DNA from: Turnera subulata
Lineage: Eukaryota > Streptophyta > Magnoliopsida > Malpighiales > Passifloraceae
DNA length: 64,000 nt
Direction of reading: 5' to 3'
Assembly: GCA_028386065.3 (NCBI GenBank)
Contig: JAKUCV010002140.1
Location: 19,093 to 83,092 of the forward strand
Shown here piece by piece: positions 11,659 to 23,539 of this stretch. Position 1 is the stretch's first letter; each line of letters starts with the position of its first letter. The translations under genes were made by a program, and so were the position numbers. The notes under the pieces are model-generated. The model did not search any database. It was not told the DNA's origin and worked only from the letters and a program-made list of their open reading frames with translations.

Positions 11659-14271
11659 ATGGCGGGGGGATATCTAGCTCTGGTTCCCGCCGGCGACCAG
11701 CCCCAATTAGCCCCTGGAAACGCCAACTTTGCTGCGGGGCAGCAGTGGCAAATCTTCTTCGCTCGCTTCATCAACTACCCTTCCATCCCCTCCACGTCTT
11801 CCTACCTCGTCCCTCGCCCTCACAACCGTCGCTACCGCCCCACCCCGGGCACCTGGATCTCCACCCAGTCCCCCACCGCTACTCTTCAACTGCAGCAACC
11901 TCTCCATCTTGATCAGTACTCCGCCGCCACCACCACTACTGATGCCATCCTCTCCGTCCATTTCCTCGACAAGATCCTCGTCAGTAGCTACTCCTAACTA
12001 TACTCATCACTTCTCTCGCTTTTCGAAAATTTGCTATCGTATCTTTTGATGCATGGTGACTAGCTAATCTAGCTTTGAATAGGATTTTGTTTAGTTATTC
12101 TTTGCTGCAGGAAGTGCATTTGTCACTCGTTTATGATTCTGGCGTGTTCTATAAGCTTTCTGTTACGTTTTTGGCTTAGTACGTGTATTTTCTAGTATTT
12201 GAAAACTTTGTGCGGATTTGATCGTAATTTTTGCTGTCCACTTTTCTTCAAAGACTTTTTTGGTACCGCATTTTCCACTGCGAAGTAAATCAAATCTCCT
12301 AAACTCAAAAGAGCAACATTAATTCGTTCAACGATAACGTATTATTTATTTATTTATTCGTTCGCTATTAAGTTTCGTTATCTCCCTCAGTTTTCACTTT
12401 GGTTGTAGCTTCAGTCTCTAATTTGGGCTGCCTCAAGTATAATCGAAAGCCCGTTTATCATTTTTGTGGATTCACCGGAAAATGGTGACACAGACGACGG
12501 TTATTGAGTTAATTAGAGGATCTGATATGATGCAGGAAGAGCACTACGTTTCCAAGCTGCAATTCCATTGGCCTCAGGTCTCCTGCATCCCTGGATATCC
12601 TTCAAGGGGTACCAGAGCTGTATTTGCCAGCTATTTAGACTCTACTGGGGAGGTTAGAAATTAACTGGATATATACTCTTCAACTAATTACTTTTGCCAC
12701 GTTTTTCTGCTGCTAATTATAACACTAACATAACTTCGATTATCTGCAGATCCAAAAGTTTGCCATGCGATTTTCAACTGCTTCTGAAGCGGAGGAGTTT
12801 GTAAATGCTTTAAAGGTTCATCAATTGGTTATGTAAACATTTTTAGTAAACTATGATGCGTATTATCCTCCTCACTTGTTATAATGAGGCTTTGTTTTTT
12901 TGTCTTCCAGGATATCTTCAAGGAACAAACTGAGGTGGAAACTTTGAATGGTGACTTTCGATCCGAGATTTCGTTCCAATCGGTGTTCAGGTCTACTAAT
13001 AGGCAGCCATCCAGGTGAAAAAGAAAAATGAACCTTTATATCGAGCTAGTACAAACTCTACTAAAAGATATTATTAAGAAGCATCGTCTATCAAGCTATA
13101 TCCTGAATGACAATACCAAATTAAGCAAATTATTGGACTTGGATGACATGGTGCCTGCAGGACTTGTATGGAGGATTCCAGTACTATGGCTCCCATGAAC
13201 ACTTATTCCCCTGAAATCCCGTTGAGGTTGAACTATGATGTCGAGCAAGATTTGTATACCAAGCCGGCTACTTGTTTGAAGGATTCCAGTCACATGGCTC
13301 CTTTTAACACCTATTCTACTCAACCCCCGTTGAAGATGAACTATGCTGTTGACCAAGAGTCACATACCAAGAAAGAAGCAGCCAGTCAAATCTTTGACAA
13401 CATTTCTCCTACTTTGCCTCCCAGTTTCACGTCATTGTTGAATGACTGCTGCCCTGATGTGAGCCAAGGTAGGCAGCTTTTCCAGCTATTACTTGAAAGT
13501 TCTCGTATGTTTTTTATTAATGACACTTCTCACTTGAGATGATGATGCAGCTGCAAACCAGCTGAACTTGTCTTTGTCCGAGGATGTTATGCTCAAATCA
13601 AAAATTATGGTACGATTTCGTGTTTTCCATTGGATATCTACAAATGTATTGGGCCCTCTTGAAGTCTTGAATTCATCATATGGTGGTCATTGTGCTAATT
13701 GTTTTGAGGACTGGTGGTACCATACTCAATCGCATTGAAGTTTACACATCATGTTTTAAGGTGCTTCATACTTTATTGCTCCGGAACATATATTTCTCAC
13801 CCAGTTTTTTGTTCCCCTGCAGAGGTTTCTGGACGATTCTTCCTTCCAAGGTAAGCTAAATCTCTGACTCATTTATTCTTTTTGTGAGGACATGTCTGCT
13901 ACAGCAGTGCTCATGAGCCATGCCAACGGCATTCTGTCCTTTAGATGTTGGCTTTCTCTTGCTGTGCGCCTCTTATATCCCAGTTTGAGTTCTTTTTCTT
14001 CCTGCTTTTCTCTGTTAACCCAGATGCAAGTTTTCTGATAGCTTCAGCTAACTAAGAGATTACGGTGTTGAAACTGCTGAAACTATATATTCTGAGATAG
14101 GGACCTTACATATTGATTACACAATATGCAAAAACTGACCATGTTTTTTCTTAGCCGGATCTTGTTTTTCTCTATGTTGCTAATTTCTCTTGCTTTGATT
14201 TTCAATTTCCAGATATGCTAGTGAAGGTTGAGAAAGTTATCAATGAAGTTGGAAGTGATTTGATGCTGTAA
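11659..14271 (+). CDS. PHS1: POOR HOMOLOGOUS SYNAPSIS 1-like meiotic protein (8 exons)
   Basis: Exons are 11659-11979, 12536-12652, 12750-12815, 12911-13014, 13161-13468, 13551-13609, 13823-13850 and 14213-14271. They sum to 1062 nt (353 residues), about the length I recall for plant PHS1. The N-terminal block (QQWQIFFARFINYPSIPSTS) and the second and third exons (YVSKLQFHWPQVSCIPGYPS, QKFAMRFSTASEAEEFVNAL) read like the PHS1 family. PHS1 is known to act in homologous chromosome pairing and in moving RAD50 into the nucleus in meiosis. Exon 5 contains an in-frame tandem duplication of 36 codons (13162-13269 and 13270-13377). The C-terminus (FLDDSSFQ to KVEKVINEVGSDLML) looks helical. The family name comes from recalled similarity and was not searched. 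Confidence 0.8.
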
Positions 14272-15497
14272 TTTGTCGGTTGACCTGAGATAAGAGTGTA
14301 ACTCTTCTAACTGGCCGGTTTACTCTATATCTTCATTAAAATTTTGTGAAATGTTTGCAAATTGCGTTGTATGAATCAGTATAGATTCTATTCACAGACA
14401 AACAGTGAGACAAACGCGGGAGGAGGGGGGTGGGAAGGAGAGGAACTCACAAAACTGGATACTGTTTTTGCTGCCACTCATTAATTCTGTGCAGAATTTC
14501 GTCTAATCATATTTTGTGATTAGCATCTCGTTCTATGTTATTTAACTTCTTGGAAGCTTTGGTGAATTTATGTTAGACAAGAGAAACCAGTGAGTCTTTG
14601 GTGTCAGTATTCTGCATATTTATTGTTTTTTGCTCTGGTTCTGAGTTATGACATCCAGCCCCCAGTTCTTAAAACACGGGGAACCTTCGAATCAGGAAAT
14701 TTCTCTGATGTCTTCTCACTCATCATTAATGGTACACACTCAACTGTTGAAAGACGAAAGCGGGGAAATTCTACGCGAATGTTACGCATCACCAAGGTGT
14801 TTGATAATATTTCAAAACTTCGAGACTCGGTGAAAATTAAGCGCCAAAGTTTCTTAATATCGTATACTAGGATTTCGGAGGATAATCGGCTTAAAACGCG
14901 TTTAAATTTTCATCTAGTTACTATACCCCCAAACAGAGAAGGCAAAATATAAAAACAGAATTTACACCTAAACAGAAAGGAATTTACAAAGGACAGGCAG
15001 CCCATTCATGAAGCTCTCTTCAGTACTAAGTGTTCTCGATTGTAAGTTGTAAGCATCGACCTGACGATGTGTTCTGCTGTTGCAAATATTGAGTCTCCCC
15101 TAAGAACTCTTTTGGTTCGTTGGTTGGGTTTTATTTGTGTCAATGAGAAAAAACGCCCCAAATGACGACCAAATCCAGGTAATGAGGTAAGTTGTAGCTT
15201 TACTTTTCCTTGAGAGACGCAGACATAGATAAAGATATATATATACAGTTCGAACCCTTCAATTCCTTTTTTATATTTTATTCCTTGTAACATAACCTGT
15301 TCAATGAAAGAACATGCACAATTTCCTGATAAAAAAAGGAATATATCTAATTCAAAGCTAAACCCATAATGTAGTGATGGGTGCATATGCAACGAGTGAA
15401 AAGGACAATATGCTATAGTGCTGGGTGGCGGGTGCATATGCAATAGTAAACTACTTAAATGCGCGCCCGACCCGACCCAAGTGAAAAGTCAAAGGAC
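14272..15497. other. Intergenic region between PHS1-like and the four-helix membrane protein gene
   Basis: It contains the 3' flank of the PHS1-like gene and mixed-composition sequence. Open frames on either strand (for example 14590-14952 and 15006-15443) lack family similarity, codon bias or splice context, so no gene is called. Confidence 0.6.
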
Positions 15498-15571
15498 TAG
15501 CCGTTATAGATAGCCGTTAGCCCAAGGGTCCCTCCAACAACGATCTATTATTTTCCCCTTTGCAACGGTCA
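15498..15571 (+). promoter_or_regulatory. Cluster of three MSA-like (mitosis-specific activator) motifs
   Basis: Three 11-mers each match the MSA consensus YCYAACGGYYA at 10 of 11 positions. Two are on the minus strand (plus-strand TAGCCGTTATA at 15498-15508 and TAGCCGTTAGC at 15511-15521) and one is on the plus strand (TGCAACGGTCA at 15561-15571). MSA elements bind three-repeat MYB factors and drive G2/M expression in plants. The cluster ends about 20 bp before a TATA box and 150 bp before the ATG at 15722. Confidence 0.7.
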
Positions 15572-15591
15572 TTTCCTGCATCTTTCGCCCC

Positions 15592-15598
15592 TATAATA
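15592..15598 (+). promoter_or_regulatory. TATA box for the four-helix membrane protein gene
   Basis: TATAATA lies 124 nt before the start codon and directly downstream of the MSA-like cluster, at a normal plant core-promoter position. Confidence 0.6.
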
Positions 15599-15721
15599 GA
15601 CACACACTGGCCTCAACTTTTTCTTACAAAGAAAGCTCCAATCCCTCCTACAAACACTTACCTTTCATCTTCAAAGAACCTGTTTCAGAGCAAAAGATCA
15701 TAATTCAACAATCCCCTCAAA

Positions 15722-16279
15722 ATGGGTCTTTCCATTAAAACCAACCGTGATTCTCCTGTGGCTCAATCACACCACCGCACCCACAAGATGTTCGTAATAT
15801 GCAACTACATCCTCTTGTGCGCGGCTTCCAGTTGCATATTCCTCACGCTCTCTCTCCGCCTGTTCCCGTCTTTATGCGGTTTCTTCCTTATCCTCCTCTT
15901 CCTATTCACCATTCTAGCAGCGGTGTCCGGCTGCTCCGTGGCTCTTTCTGGGTCCAACAAGTGGTATGCAGCTCACATGGTGTGCACTTCGCTCACTGCT
16001 ATATTTCAAGGCTCAGTGTCGGTGCTCATCTTTACGCAGACCAGTGACTTCTTGGGTTACTTGAAGTCTTACGTTAGGGAAGAAGATGGGGCTGTGATTC
16101 TGAAGATGGCTGGTGGACTTTGTGTGCTCATCTTTTGCTTGGAGTGGGTTGTGTTGGTCTTTGCTTTTCGTTTGAGGTACTTTGCTTTTGTTGAAGGCAA
16201 TGGGAATGGTAATATTGGCTCTTTTGAGAGAAGTCAGGCTGAGGAAGCGAGAAGTTGGCCTTGGCAGTCGAAGGTGTGA
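15722..16279 (+). CDS. Four-helix plant membrane protein, probably G2/M-expressed (single exon)
   Basis: An intronless frame of 185 residues. A polar N-terminus (MGLSIKTNRDSP, then a His-rich stretch) is followed by four hydrophobic segments at about residues 24-43, 48-68, 83-105 and 128-150, and a charged C-terminal tail ending QAEEARSWPWQSKV. The layout suggests a tetraspan protein with both termini on the same side. No catalytic motif is visible. I recall small Arabidopsis G2/M-regulated transmembrane proteins of similar design (At3g02640/At5g16250 type), but that identity is not proven. The promoter with three MSA-like motifs supports cell-division-linked expression. The start is the first Met after a CT-rich leader. 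Confidence 0.85.
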   Translation: MGLSIKTNRDSPVAQSHHRTHKMFVICNYILLCAASSCIFLTLSLRLFPSLCGFFLILLFLFTILAAVSGCSVALSGSNKWYAAHMVCTSLTAIFQGSVSVLIFTQTSDFLGYLKSYVREEDGAVILKMAGGLCVLIFCLEWVVLVFAFRLRYFAFVEGNGNGNIGSFERSQAEEARSWPWQSKV

Positions 16280-18846
16280 AAATTATTGGAAACAAGAAAA
16301 CGGCTGTTGAGGGTGTCAAATTATGTCCTAGCTAAATTCTTTTGATTGTTTCTTATGTAAAAGTCGTTATTTTCTTAAGAATTCTTTTATAATATGTCAA
16401 TGACTTCAGTGATTTTTTCACAGGTTCAGTACTGAAAGAATTCGATCGACTTCAATCCCAAAATGATGCATATATCTTATCCAAACAACACTACAATCTC
16501 ATGGTCTCATCCTAATCAGTCGCATCGATTATTTGTATATCCTAGGATTACCCAGGAATTACATGAAACTGATAAGGCATCTTAAGAGATTGTATATCAT
16601 ATGGTAAAATAAAATGCAATTTTGGGCATACTACAGTGACAAATGATGCTCAGCTTCTTCTCAAGTCAGGCTTTTTCTATAGAATAATAATTGAAGCTAC
16701 AGAAGTTGCATCTTCCGCACTGTTGTTGGGTTATATCATATGGTTATCATTCTCAACACCATCAATAAATACAAAAAATCTTCTTGTTAATGTTTTGCAA
16801 AGTTTACAGTGGGGCAAGAAAGACATTTGTCAAATTGTTCATATTTTTGGTATTGGCTGGTGAGTATACAAAACAGGCAACTTGGGAACGTCGTTTTGGG
16901 CACGTCTTTTTCAGTATCAACTGAAAGTACTTCCGAAAACCTTTTTGTTAATTAACATATGACAAAGTTTACATCTGCACAATGCAAAGGCGAGAATTCT
17001 GCTACACAGCATTAACTTTTGCCATCAGCATTTGAGTTCATAGGTAACAGGTCAATGTGGCATGACTATTGGGAGTGTCAGCAGAATCACAAGTCACCTA
17101 TCCCCAACATCCTGTTGTTTGTTTTATTTTGAACTCAAGATTCTTGACTGAAGGGAGTGATCCAACAGCTCGTTATTAGGTTTATATATTTCCAGTTTGA
17201 TCTTTTATTGCTACTGCATTTGGATCAGCTTGGTAATGCTTCGAGCTTTTTTGTATTGGCAGCTCTAAGGGGTCTTTGCGTGAGCATTGTACCTGCCTTT
17301 TTTTCATCCCTGTTATCTATGGATTGCTAAGCCTAAGTATTTGGGTGGTCAATGTTAAATAACATTATTGTGGAGTTGTCGGGTGATCTGAATATGCAAT
17401 CAACAGTTGCAATTTAAATAAAATGCATCTTAGGCACGAGGACTCTTTGTATGGAGTGGGGTGGGTGTTGTGGGGTGCAGGGCAATACTCTGCTACTACG
17501 CTAGCAAGAACTCACCTGGTGGTCAATATTGCCAAAATTGGGGCATAAAAGAAGCAAGGGGATTGTGGATTTTAATTAAGTCAATTGTAGCAGGTGGCTA
17601 GCCGGCTAGTATTCCAACTCTTGATTATTACCGTCCAACATGTTGTTTGTATGATTGAGAAATGGTATCCAGTGTACTTTTTTTGGCCGGCAGACTAGCA
17701 AGGCTGTAAATTTGCCAAAGTGTAAATACAAGTTTCCTTGTGCCTGTAAATGTAATAAAATCTGTCAATACACTGACGACAAAAAATGCAAAGAACTAGT
17801 TCTGCAACTTCAACTCTTGAGTTGAACTTTATTGTTGATCAGTTTTTCAGCTCTTTGTTTCCTTTTCCCTACAAAACTGTACTAACAATGCCTTGCAATT
17901 CTGCTGCCATCACTTATCGGCTAAATGTTATCTGGCAGAGAGAATGAAAGAAAGAGGAAAACAAAAAAAAATTCAACAAAGAATTTAAAAATAGTACCAA
18001 CAGAAATAGAAAGCGTAAGTACTACATATATAGTCCAACAAACTGGAAAAGCCATGCCCAGATAAGCAAGTAATTTGCTGCTTGCTCCAATCCACAGAGA
18101 AAGGAGCTCTTAAGACCAGACAGTGTTTTGAGAGGGAGGACGGGGAAACCAACCCTCCCTGTACCGCACGTACCAGCTATGCATGTTACCTTTGTTAAAT
18201 ATGGCAAAATATAGCAGTATATATGGCTTTCACTATCATTAACTATCAACCACCTACAGCTGAGTTCCATTTAATCGATGATACATATATATATCCAAGA
18301 AAATTAAATTAAGAATGCAAGTAGTTCCATCAAGGCCTATGAGTTTTGACAGTCCATTTACAACAAGGACCCGAGGCAGATAGTCCTATTACCTGCCTAG
18401 CTGTGATGCGAAATGTTCTTTGAAATGAGTTTTTTTTTTTTTTTCCTTTTTTGCAATGACTCCAAATGGAACTGTATTCTATCTGGCATTTTTTCAACCA
18501 ATCAGATTCTCCCACTTTTGAGGTGAACCAATGACAATACTATCTTCGTAAGCATTGCATATTGTAAGCATCGACAAATTCATATGATCCCATCTGAAGT
18601 GCTATGGAAGAGACTTTGTTAATTACAACACCCCTACCATAATAAATATATCCCAAGTAAAAACCTATTGGATGGATGATTCTCACAAGAAAACATGCCA
18701 ATCCGCACCAATTTAATGTGCCATCTCGTCTTTCATCAGAAAGGTACAAACATGCTATGACAAAGAAAAGAAAGAACCTCATACCAGCTTCACCATCCCA
18801 TCCTCTTCCTTCCCCTTCACAGGGACAAATTTCATGCTTCACAACT
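16280..18846. other. Intergenic region upstream of the LysM receptor kinase
   Basis: 2.6 kb without a supported gene. It holds the 3' flank of the membrane protein gene and the 5' flank of the receptor kinase. Short open frames here lack recognisable domains. No terminal repeats or poly(A)-ended insert were seen. Confidence 0.6.
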
Positions 18847-21800
18847 ATGGCTCGCAACACATTCCTTCCTTATCTCCTCCCATATCTCCTTCCTGCTCTG
18901 GCAAGCCTACTTGCCCGAGCTTTTGCCTCTGCTGAAAATATGTACCCTTTAACTTGCTCTCATGGTAACAATCTGACATGTAATGCCTTGCTCTACCATT
19001 TTAACAGTGGTCTCCCCATAGAAGAAGTTTCTTCCTTTTACAACGTTGGCACGTCCAAAATCAGTACCATATCCCGTGCAAACAGATTTGATTATCTTAT
19101 TACTGTACCTTGCTCTTGCAAGAATGTCAATGGTACCACAGGATACTTCTATGACACATTGTATAGGGTGAAAGAAGGTGACATATTTTTCAATGTCTCG
19201 GCTCAGATTTTCGATGGACAGGCTTGGAGGGTGGGAGACGAAGAACACGCATTCATTCCTGGAAACGATGTCCCCATACATCTATTATGCGGGTGCGTAG
19301 AAACAGACTCCCAAGTGGTGGTGACCTATACTGTGGAGGAGCATGACACCTTATCAGATATTGGTGCTTTGCTATCAGCTACGACCGCAAACATACAGAA
19401 AATGAACATGATTCTGGCACAAAATCCAGGTTTTATAGATGTGGGTTGGGTGTTGTTTGTTCCAAAGGAACTAAATGGTATTCCGCCTCCAAAGAGAAGT
19501 AAGTAGAATTCTTCACTGACATACACAATTTCTTAGTTTCATTCACATCGGGGGTTCCACTAATTTCATCTACTCCTGCAGAAATATGCTGGAATTTTTA
19601 ACTGCCTTTAGTTTTGTTAATGATATTCTGGAATTACACTAACTCCAAATAACGCATAAGCATGTTAAAATTAAACATAATGCTTAGTTGGTTTTTCTAT
19701 TCTTTACTGTAAAAGAATTTCATGACATGTAGTTGGATCATTTCATTTTAAGTTCATTGAAGTCATCAGCTTTCCTGTAGAATAAATTCAGTTTTGCTGA
19801 TAAACAAGTCTGCTGGTCGAATTTATTTGCCTTGTTTATTCCACTCAGCTTCAGGAACTAGACACAAGTGGGCAATAATCATAAGCATACTATCAGCTGT
19901 GACATTAGTTGTAGTGACGGCAATGATACTTGTCCTTCTAAAGAGAAATAGGCGCCATGGAAATATTGAGGAAGGTGGAAGAGCCGTCTCCAAAAGCCTG
20001 AGTACCACGAGAGCTTCTTCCTTGCAAAGCCTTTACAAGGAAAACAATATGGAAGGTGAGATAAATCACTGAGAATTCACTGGGGCATCGATCGGTAGCA
20101 CAATTTTAGCGGAGAGTCCTAAGCGTTCATAATCACTTAATTTACTGTTCTACAGATGGAGCAGCTTTTGACTCGGAAAGACCTGTCATTTATAGTATAG
20201 AAGAGATTGAAGAAGCAACAAGTAACTTTGATGAAACTAAGAAAATTGGAGAGGGTGGATATGGAAGTGTGTACTTTGGACTACTGGGAGACAAGGTATA
20301 GCCTGTTCTTCTTCTCCTGGTCATGCCAATTTAAGACTTAATAAATTCTTATTCTGTGATTTGCTTTGACATTTAGGAGGTTGCAATAAAGAAGATGAGA
20401 TCGAACAAATCCAAAGAGTTCTTTGCAGAGCTCAAGGTCTTGTGCAAAATCCACCACATAAATGTGGTGAGTAATCAGCTATAACTACTACTACAATGTA
20501 GCAAGGAACACAGATTTGCATGCATTTACTGAATATGGATTATGTTACAGGTTGAACTATTGGGTTTCGCAAGTGGGGATGACCACCTTTATTTGGTTTA
20601 TGAGTATGTTCGAAATGGATCGCTTAGTGAACATCTCCATGATCCGTTGCTAAAAGGTGATTAATTCACTGGCACACATGCATTGAGCCTAACTAATAAA
20701 TGAGAAGCTGAAAAATGCAAGATATCTTAAAACAAAGAACAACCTATGTCTGGCCCTGGCATATCATTTAGTGCTCTGGAGGGACCAGAGTATACTAAGG
20801 CCGGAGAATGTTATTTTTATGTCTTGATAGTCCCTTGGCAAAATTGCTATTGTTGAAGTGCATATACAAGCAGGATCTAACATCAAGTAAGAGTGAAGAG
20901 AATGATCTACCTGTGCATGTGAAAGAGATGGCTTGTAAGTCTAGGCTTTTGCATATGAGATGGTGCTACTTCTTGTATATGGACCTCACCTGTGCAAACT
21001 CCATATAAAAAAGACAGTTCGCTTTGATTCTAAATAAACCATATTTTTCTGAGCATATGTAGTTGCGTAAGGCAAGACTACCTAGGGCCATATATTTGCA
21101 TATACAACAGTATCAAATCTATGGCATGTAATAATTTTGACTGAAACTGCTTAGAAAATTGGTCACAGGTCACCAGCCCGTCTCTTGGACAGCAAGAGCA
21201 CAGATTGCATTGGACGCTGCAAAGGGAATTGAATATATCCATGACCATACAAAAGCACGCTATGTGCACCGAGACATAAAGACTACCAACATCCTCCTTG
21301 ACGAGGGGCTACGAGCAAAGGTACGTACCAGACCTATCTGCATATACATATGTTATTTCTTTATTCTATTAATCAAGCAAAAATGAAGATTTATTAAGCT
21401 CCATCGCCTGTTGAAAGAACTACTAAATTAATCTCTGTCACTTCATCAGAAATCTTCTGAACTAGAACACATATATACTGATTCATTTTGCATTTGTATA
21501 CATTTCTGAATAGGTTGCAGATTTTGGATTGGCAAAGCTTGTTGAACGCACCGATGACGAAGATCTTATAGCAACTCGATTAGTTGGAACACCGGGCTAT
21601 CTTCCACCAGAGTGAGTTTTTTTTTCTTATGTGCTTCTGATTCCGTAAGAGTGCAGGCATTCCATAAGAAAATAATTGATTATCATCTTTTCTAACTTTC
21701 TTAATTACCACTTCTTGATAGATCTGTGAAAGAGTTACAGGTGAATGCCAAGACAGATGTATTTGCATTTGGGGTGGTTCTAGCAGAACTAATAACAGGC

Positions 21801-22380
21801 CAACGTGCACTAGTTCGTGACAGCCGGGAGCCCGCTAAGATGAAATCACTAATTTCAGTCGTAAGTGTGCCAATACGTTTCAGGAAAAAGGAAAAACAAG
21901 ATGCTAATTAAATTAATTGGAGTTAAACCTTCATCCTACTTACAATATATGACCAGATTTAAGGTTTCTTTTCTCTTTACATGGTCAGATTTACAAGATT
22001 TTTGAAGAAGAAGATCCAGAAAGTGCTTTAGAGGCAGCAATAGATATAAATCTTGGGGGAAGCTATCCCATCGAGGATGTCTGCAAGGTTAGATACTAAC
22101 CCATATATTATCATTTACAAAAATTTTTATCTTCACTGGCAAAAAACTTTAATTGGTGCAAGAACTGTATCTTGTGGAAAAGACAGCATCAATTGTTGTT
22201 TTATATGGCATGCAGATGGCAGAAATTGCAGATTGGTGTTTGAGTGAAGCTGCAGTTGCTAGACCAGAAATGCGAGACATTGTTCCAACACTATCCCAGA
22301 TCATGACATCTTCCGTGGAATGGGAAGCATCACTAGGAGGGAGCAGCCAAGTTTTTAGTGGCGTGTTTAGTGGAAGATGA
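18847..22380 (+). CDS. LYK3: LysM domain receptor-like kinase, LYK3-type (10 exons)
   Basis: Exons are 18847-19498, 19849-20055, 20156-20295, 20377-20466, 20551-20656, 21169-21320, 21514-21611, 21722-21860, 21989-22087 and 22216-22380, total 1848 nt (615 residues). A signal peptide (about 1-30) precedes a LysM ectodomain with the family CxC motifs (CSC, CGC). A single membrane helix (about 226-247) follows, then a cytoplasmic kinase: GEGGYGSVY glycine loop, VAIKK lysine, [11 protein letters not shown] catalytic loop (about 432), DFG (about 452) and GTPGYLPPE. All catalytic residues are present, so it should be an active RD kinase. The C-terminal [18 protein letters not shown] tail resembles Arabidopsis LYK3 (At1g51940) rather than CERK1. 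Such receptors sense chitin-type oligosaccharides in immunity or symbiosis; the ligand here is unknown. An in-frame ATG at 18676 was rejected because only the Met at 18847 begins the signal peptide. Confidence 0.92.
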
Positions 22381-23539
22381 TGAGATTATATATAATGTTT
22401 CTCTACTTAGTTGTCTTTCTCATGTTAAACAGCCATGTTACTTTCTTTTATTCGAAGAACCAACAATTTGTAATTAGGTTTTGAAATCTACTTAGCTGTC
22501 GGTGTTAGTTTCACTCAATTTGACATAGAAAAACAAGAAAATACTTGATCTTTTAGATTCTCTAGCACGTTTGATCTGGGTAATATATGGTTTCTATCTT
22601 CTTCCGATAACGAAAGTGAAAGATTGAATTCGAGGAAGAGAATATTTAAGGTCGTGGTTTCCTTCATTTTGTGCAAATTCAATGGCTGTTTCATTTCACT
22701 ATTTAAGGCCAAATACAAATAATCACCTACACTGTACAGGCTTCATATGTCCCTTTTTTTTTTGTTTACATAATTACAGTCAATTTAGAAATGTACCTCA
22801 AAACTTATGCTCAACATCTTCCTCCACCCTCCACAATTCCTTCCATATTCTGAGTGGTTTAAATGTACTTCTCCTAATTTTTTTTTAAAAAAGTTGTGCT
22901 GATTACTGATTAGTTAATTACCTCATTTGGTAAAATTACTGGATTTTTTTTTTAAAAAAACTCATGGTATTAGGCAATGTGTTTGACTTTACTACTGAGG
23001 CCTTAGCCTTACCATCCTTTGGGTCCACCCATGGACAACAAACGTTGTCGTTTTTTTTCAAACTCATTTTCATTGGTGAAGCCTATTTACGGCGTCGTTT
23101 GATAGTTTCCAAGTCTTGTCATTCGCTATACCACAAGGAATAAAATCGATTTTTAACTCCGCTGCAAATCCCATCACATCTGCCGTATAACACCTCCCTG
23201 TGTACAGTTAAATTTCATTTCCGGGCGTCGATAAAAGGAGGAGAAGAGAAAGAAAAAAAAAAAAAAAAGAGGAACCGAACAACTCTGTTAGTTAGTCCTG
23301 AGAACACCACCAGTAGTATTACTATTTTCAATCGAACCTTGACCAAAAAGGAAAAAAAAAACATTCAAGGCAACCCCAAAAAAGAGGACCGATGCTTCAA
23401 TTTCAACTCTAGAGAAGCAGCAAGTAAAAAAATGGCGCACGAGCTCCTCGCTGTCAAATCCCGATCCTGACCTGAGCTTCCCGCAAAAACCCCCTCCCAT
23501 CCATCAGATCTGATCACAAGCACACAACGGAATCAAATC
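22381..23539. other. Intergenic region between LYK3-like and AP-1 mu genes
   Basis: It contains the 3' flank of the receptor kinase, T-rich tracts, a purine-rich stretch near 23238-23270 and the 5' leader of the adaptin gene. No separate gene is supported. Confidence 0.6.

Noticed and set aside
14590..15443. Open frames of 120 and 145 residues in the PHS1-membrane protein interval
   Set aside because: No domain, no hydrophobic or repeat pattern of interest, and no splice or promoter context.
18676..18846. Upstream in-frame ATG adding 57 residues to the LysM kinase
   Set aside because: The extension is basic and polar and would bury the signal peptide that starts cleanly at the Met at 18847.
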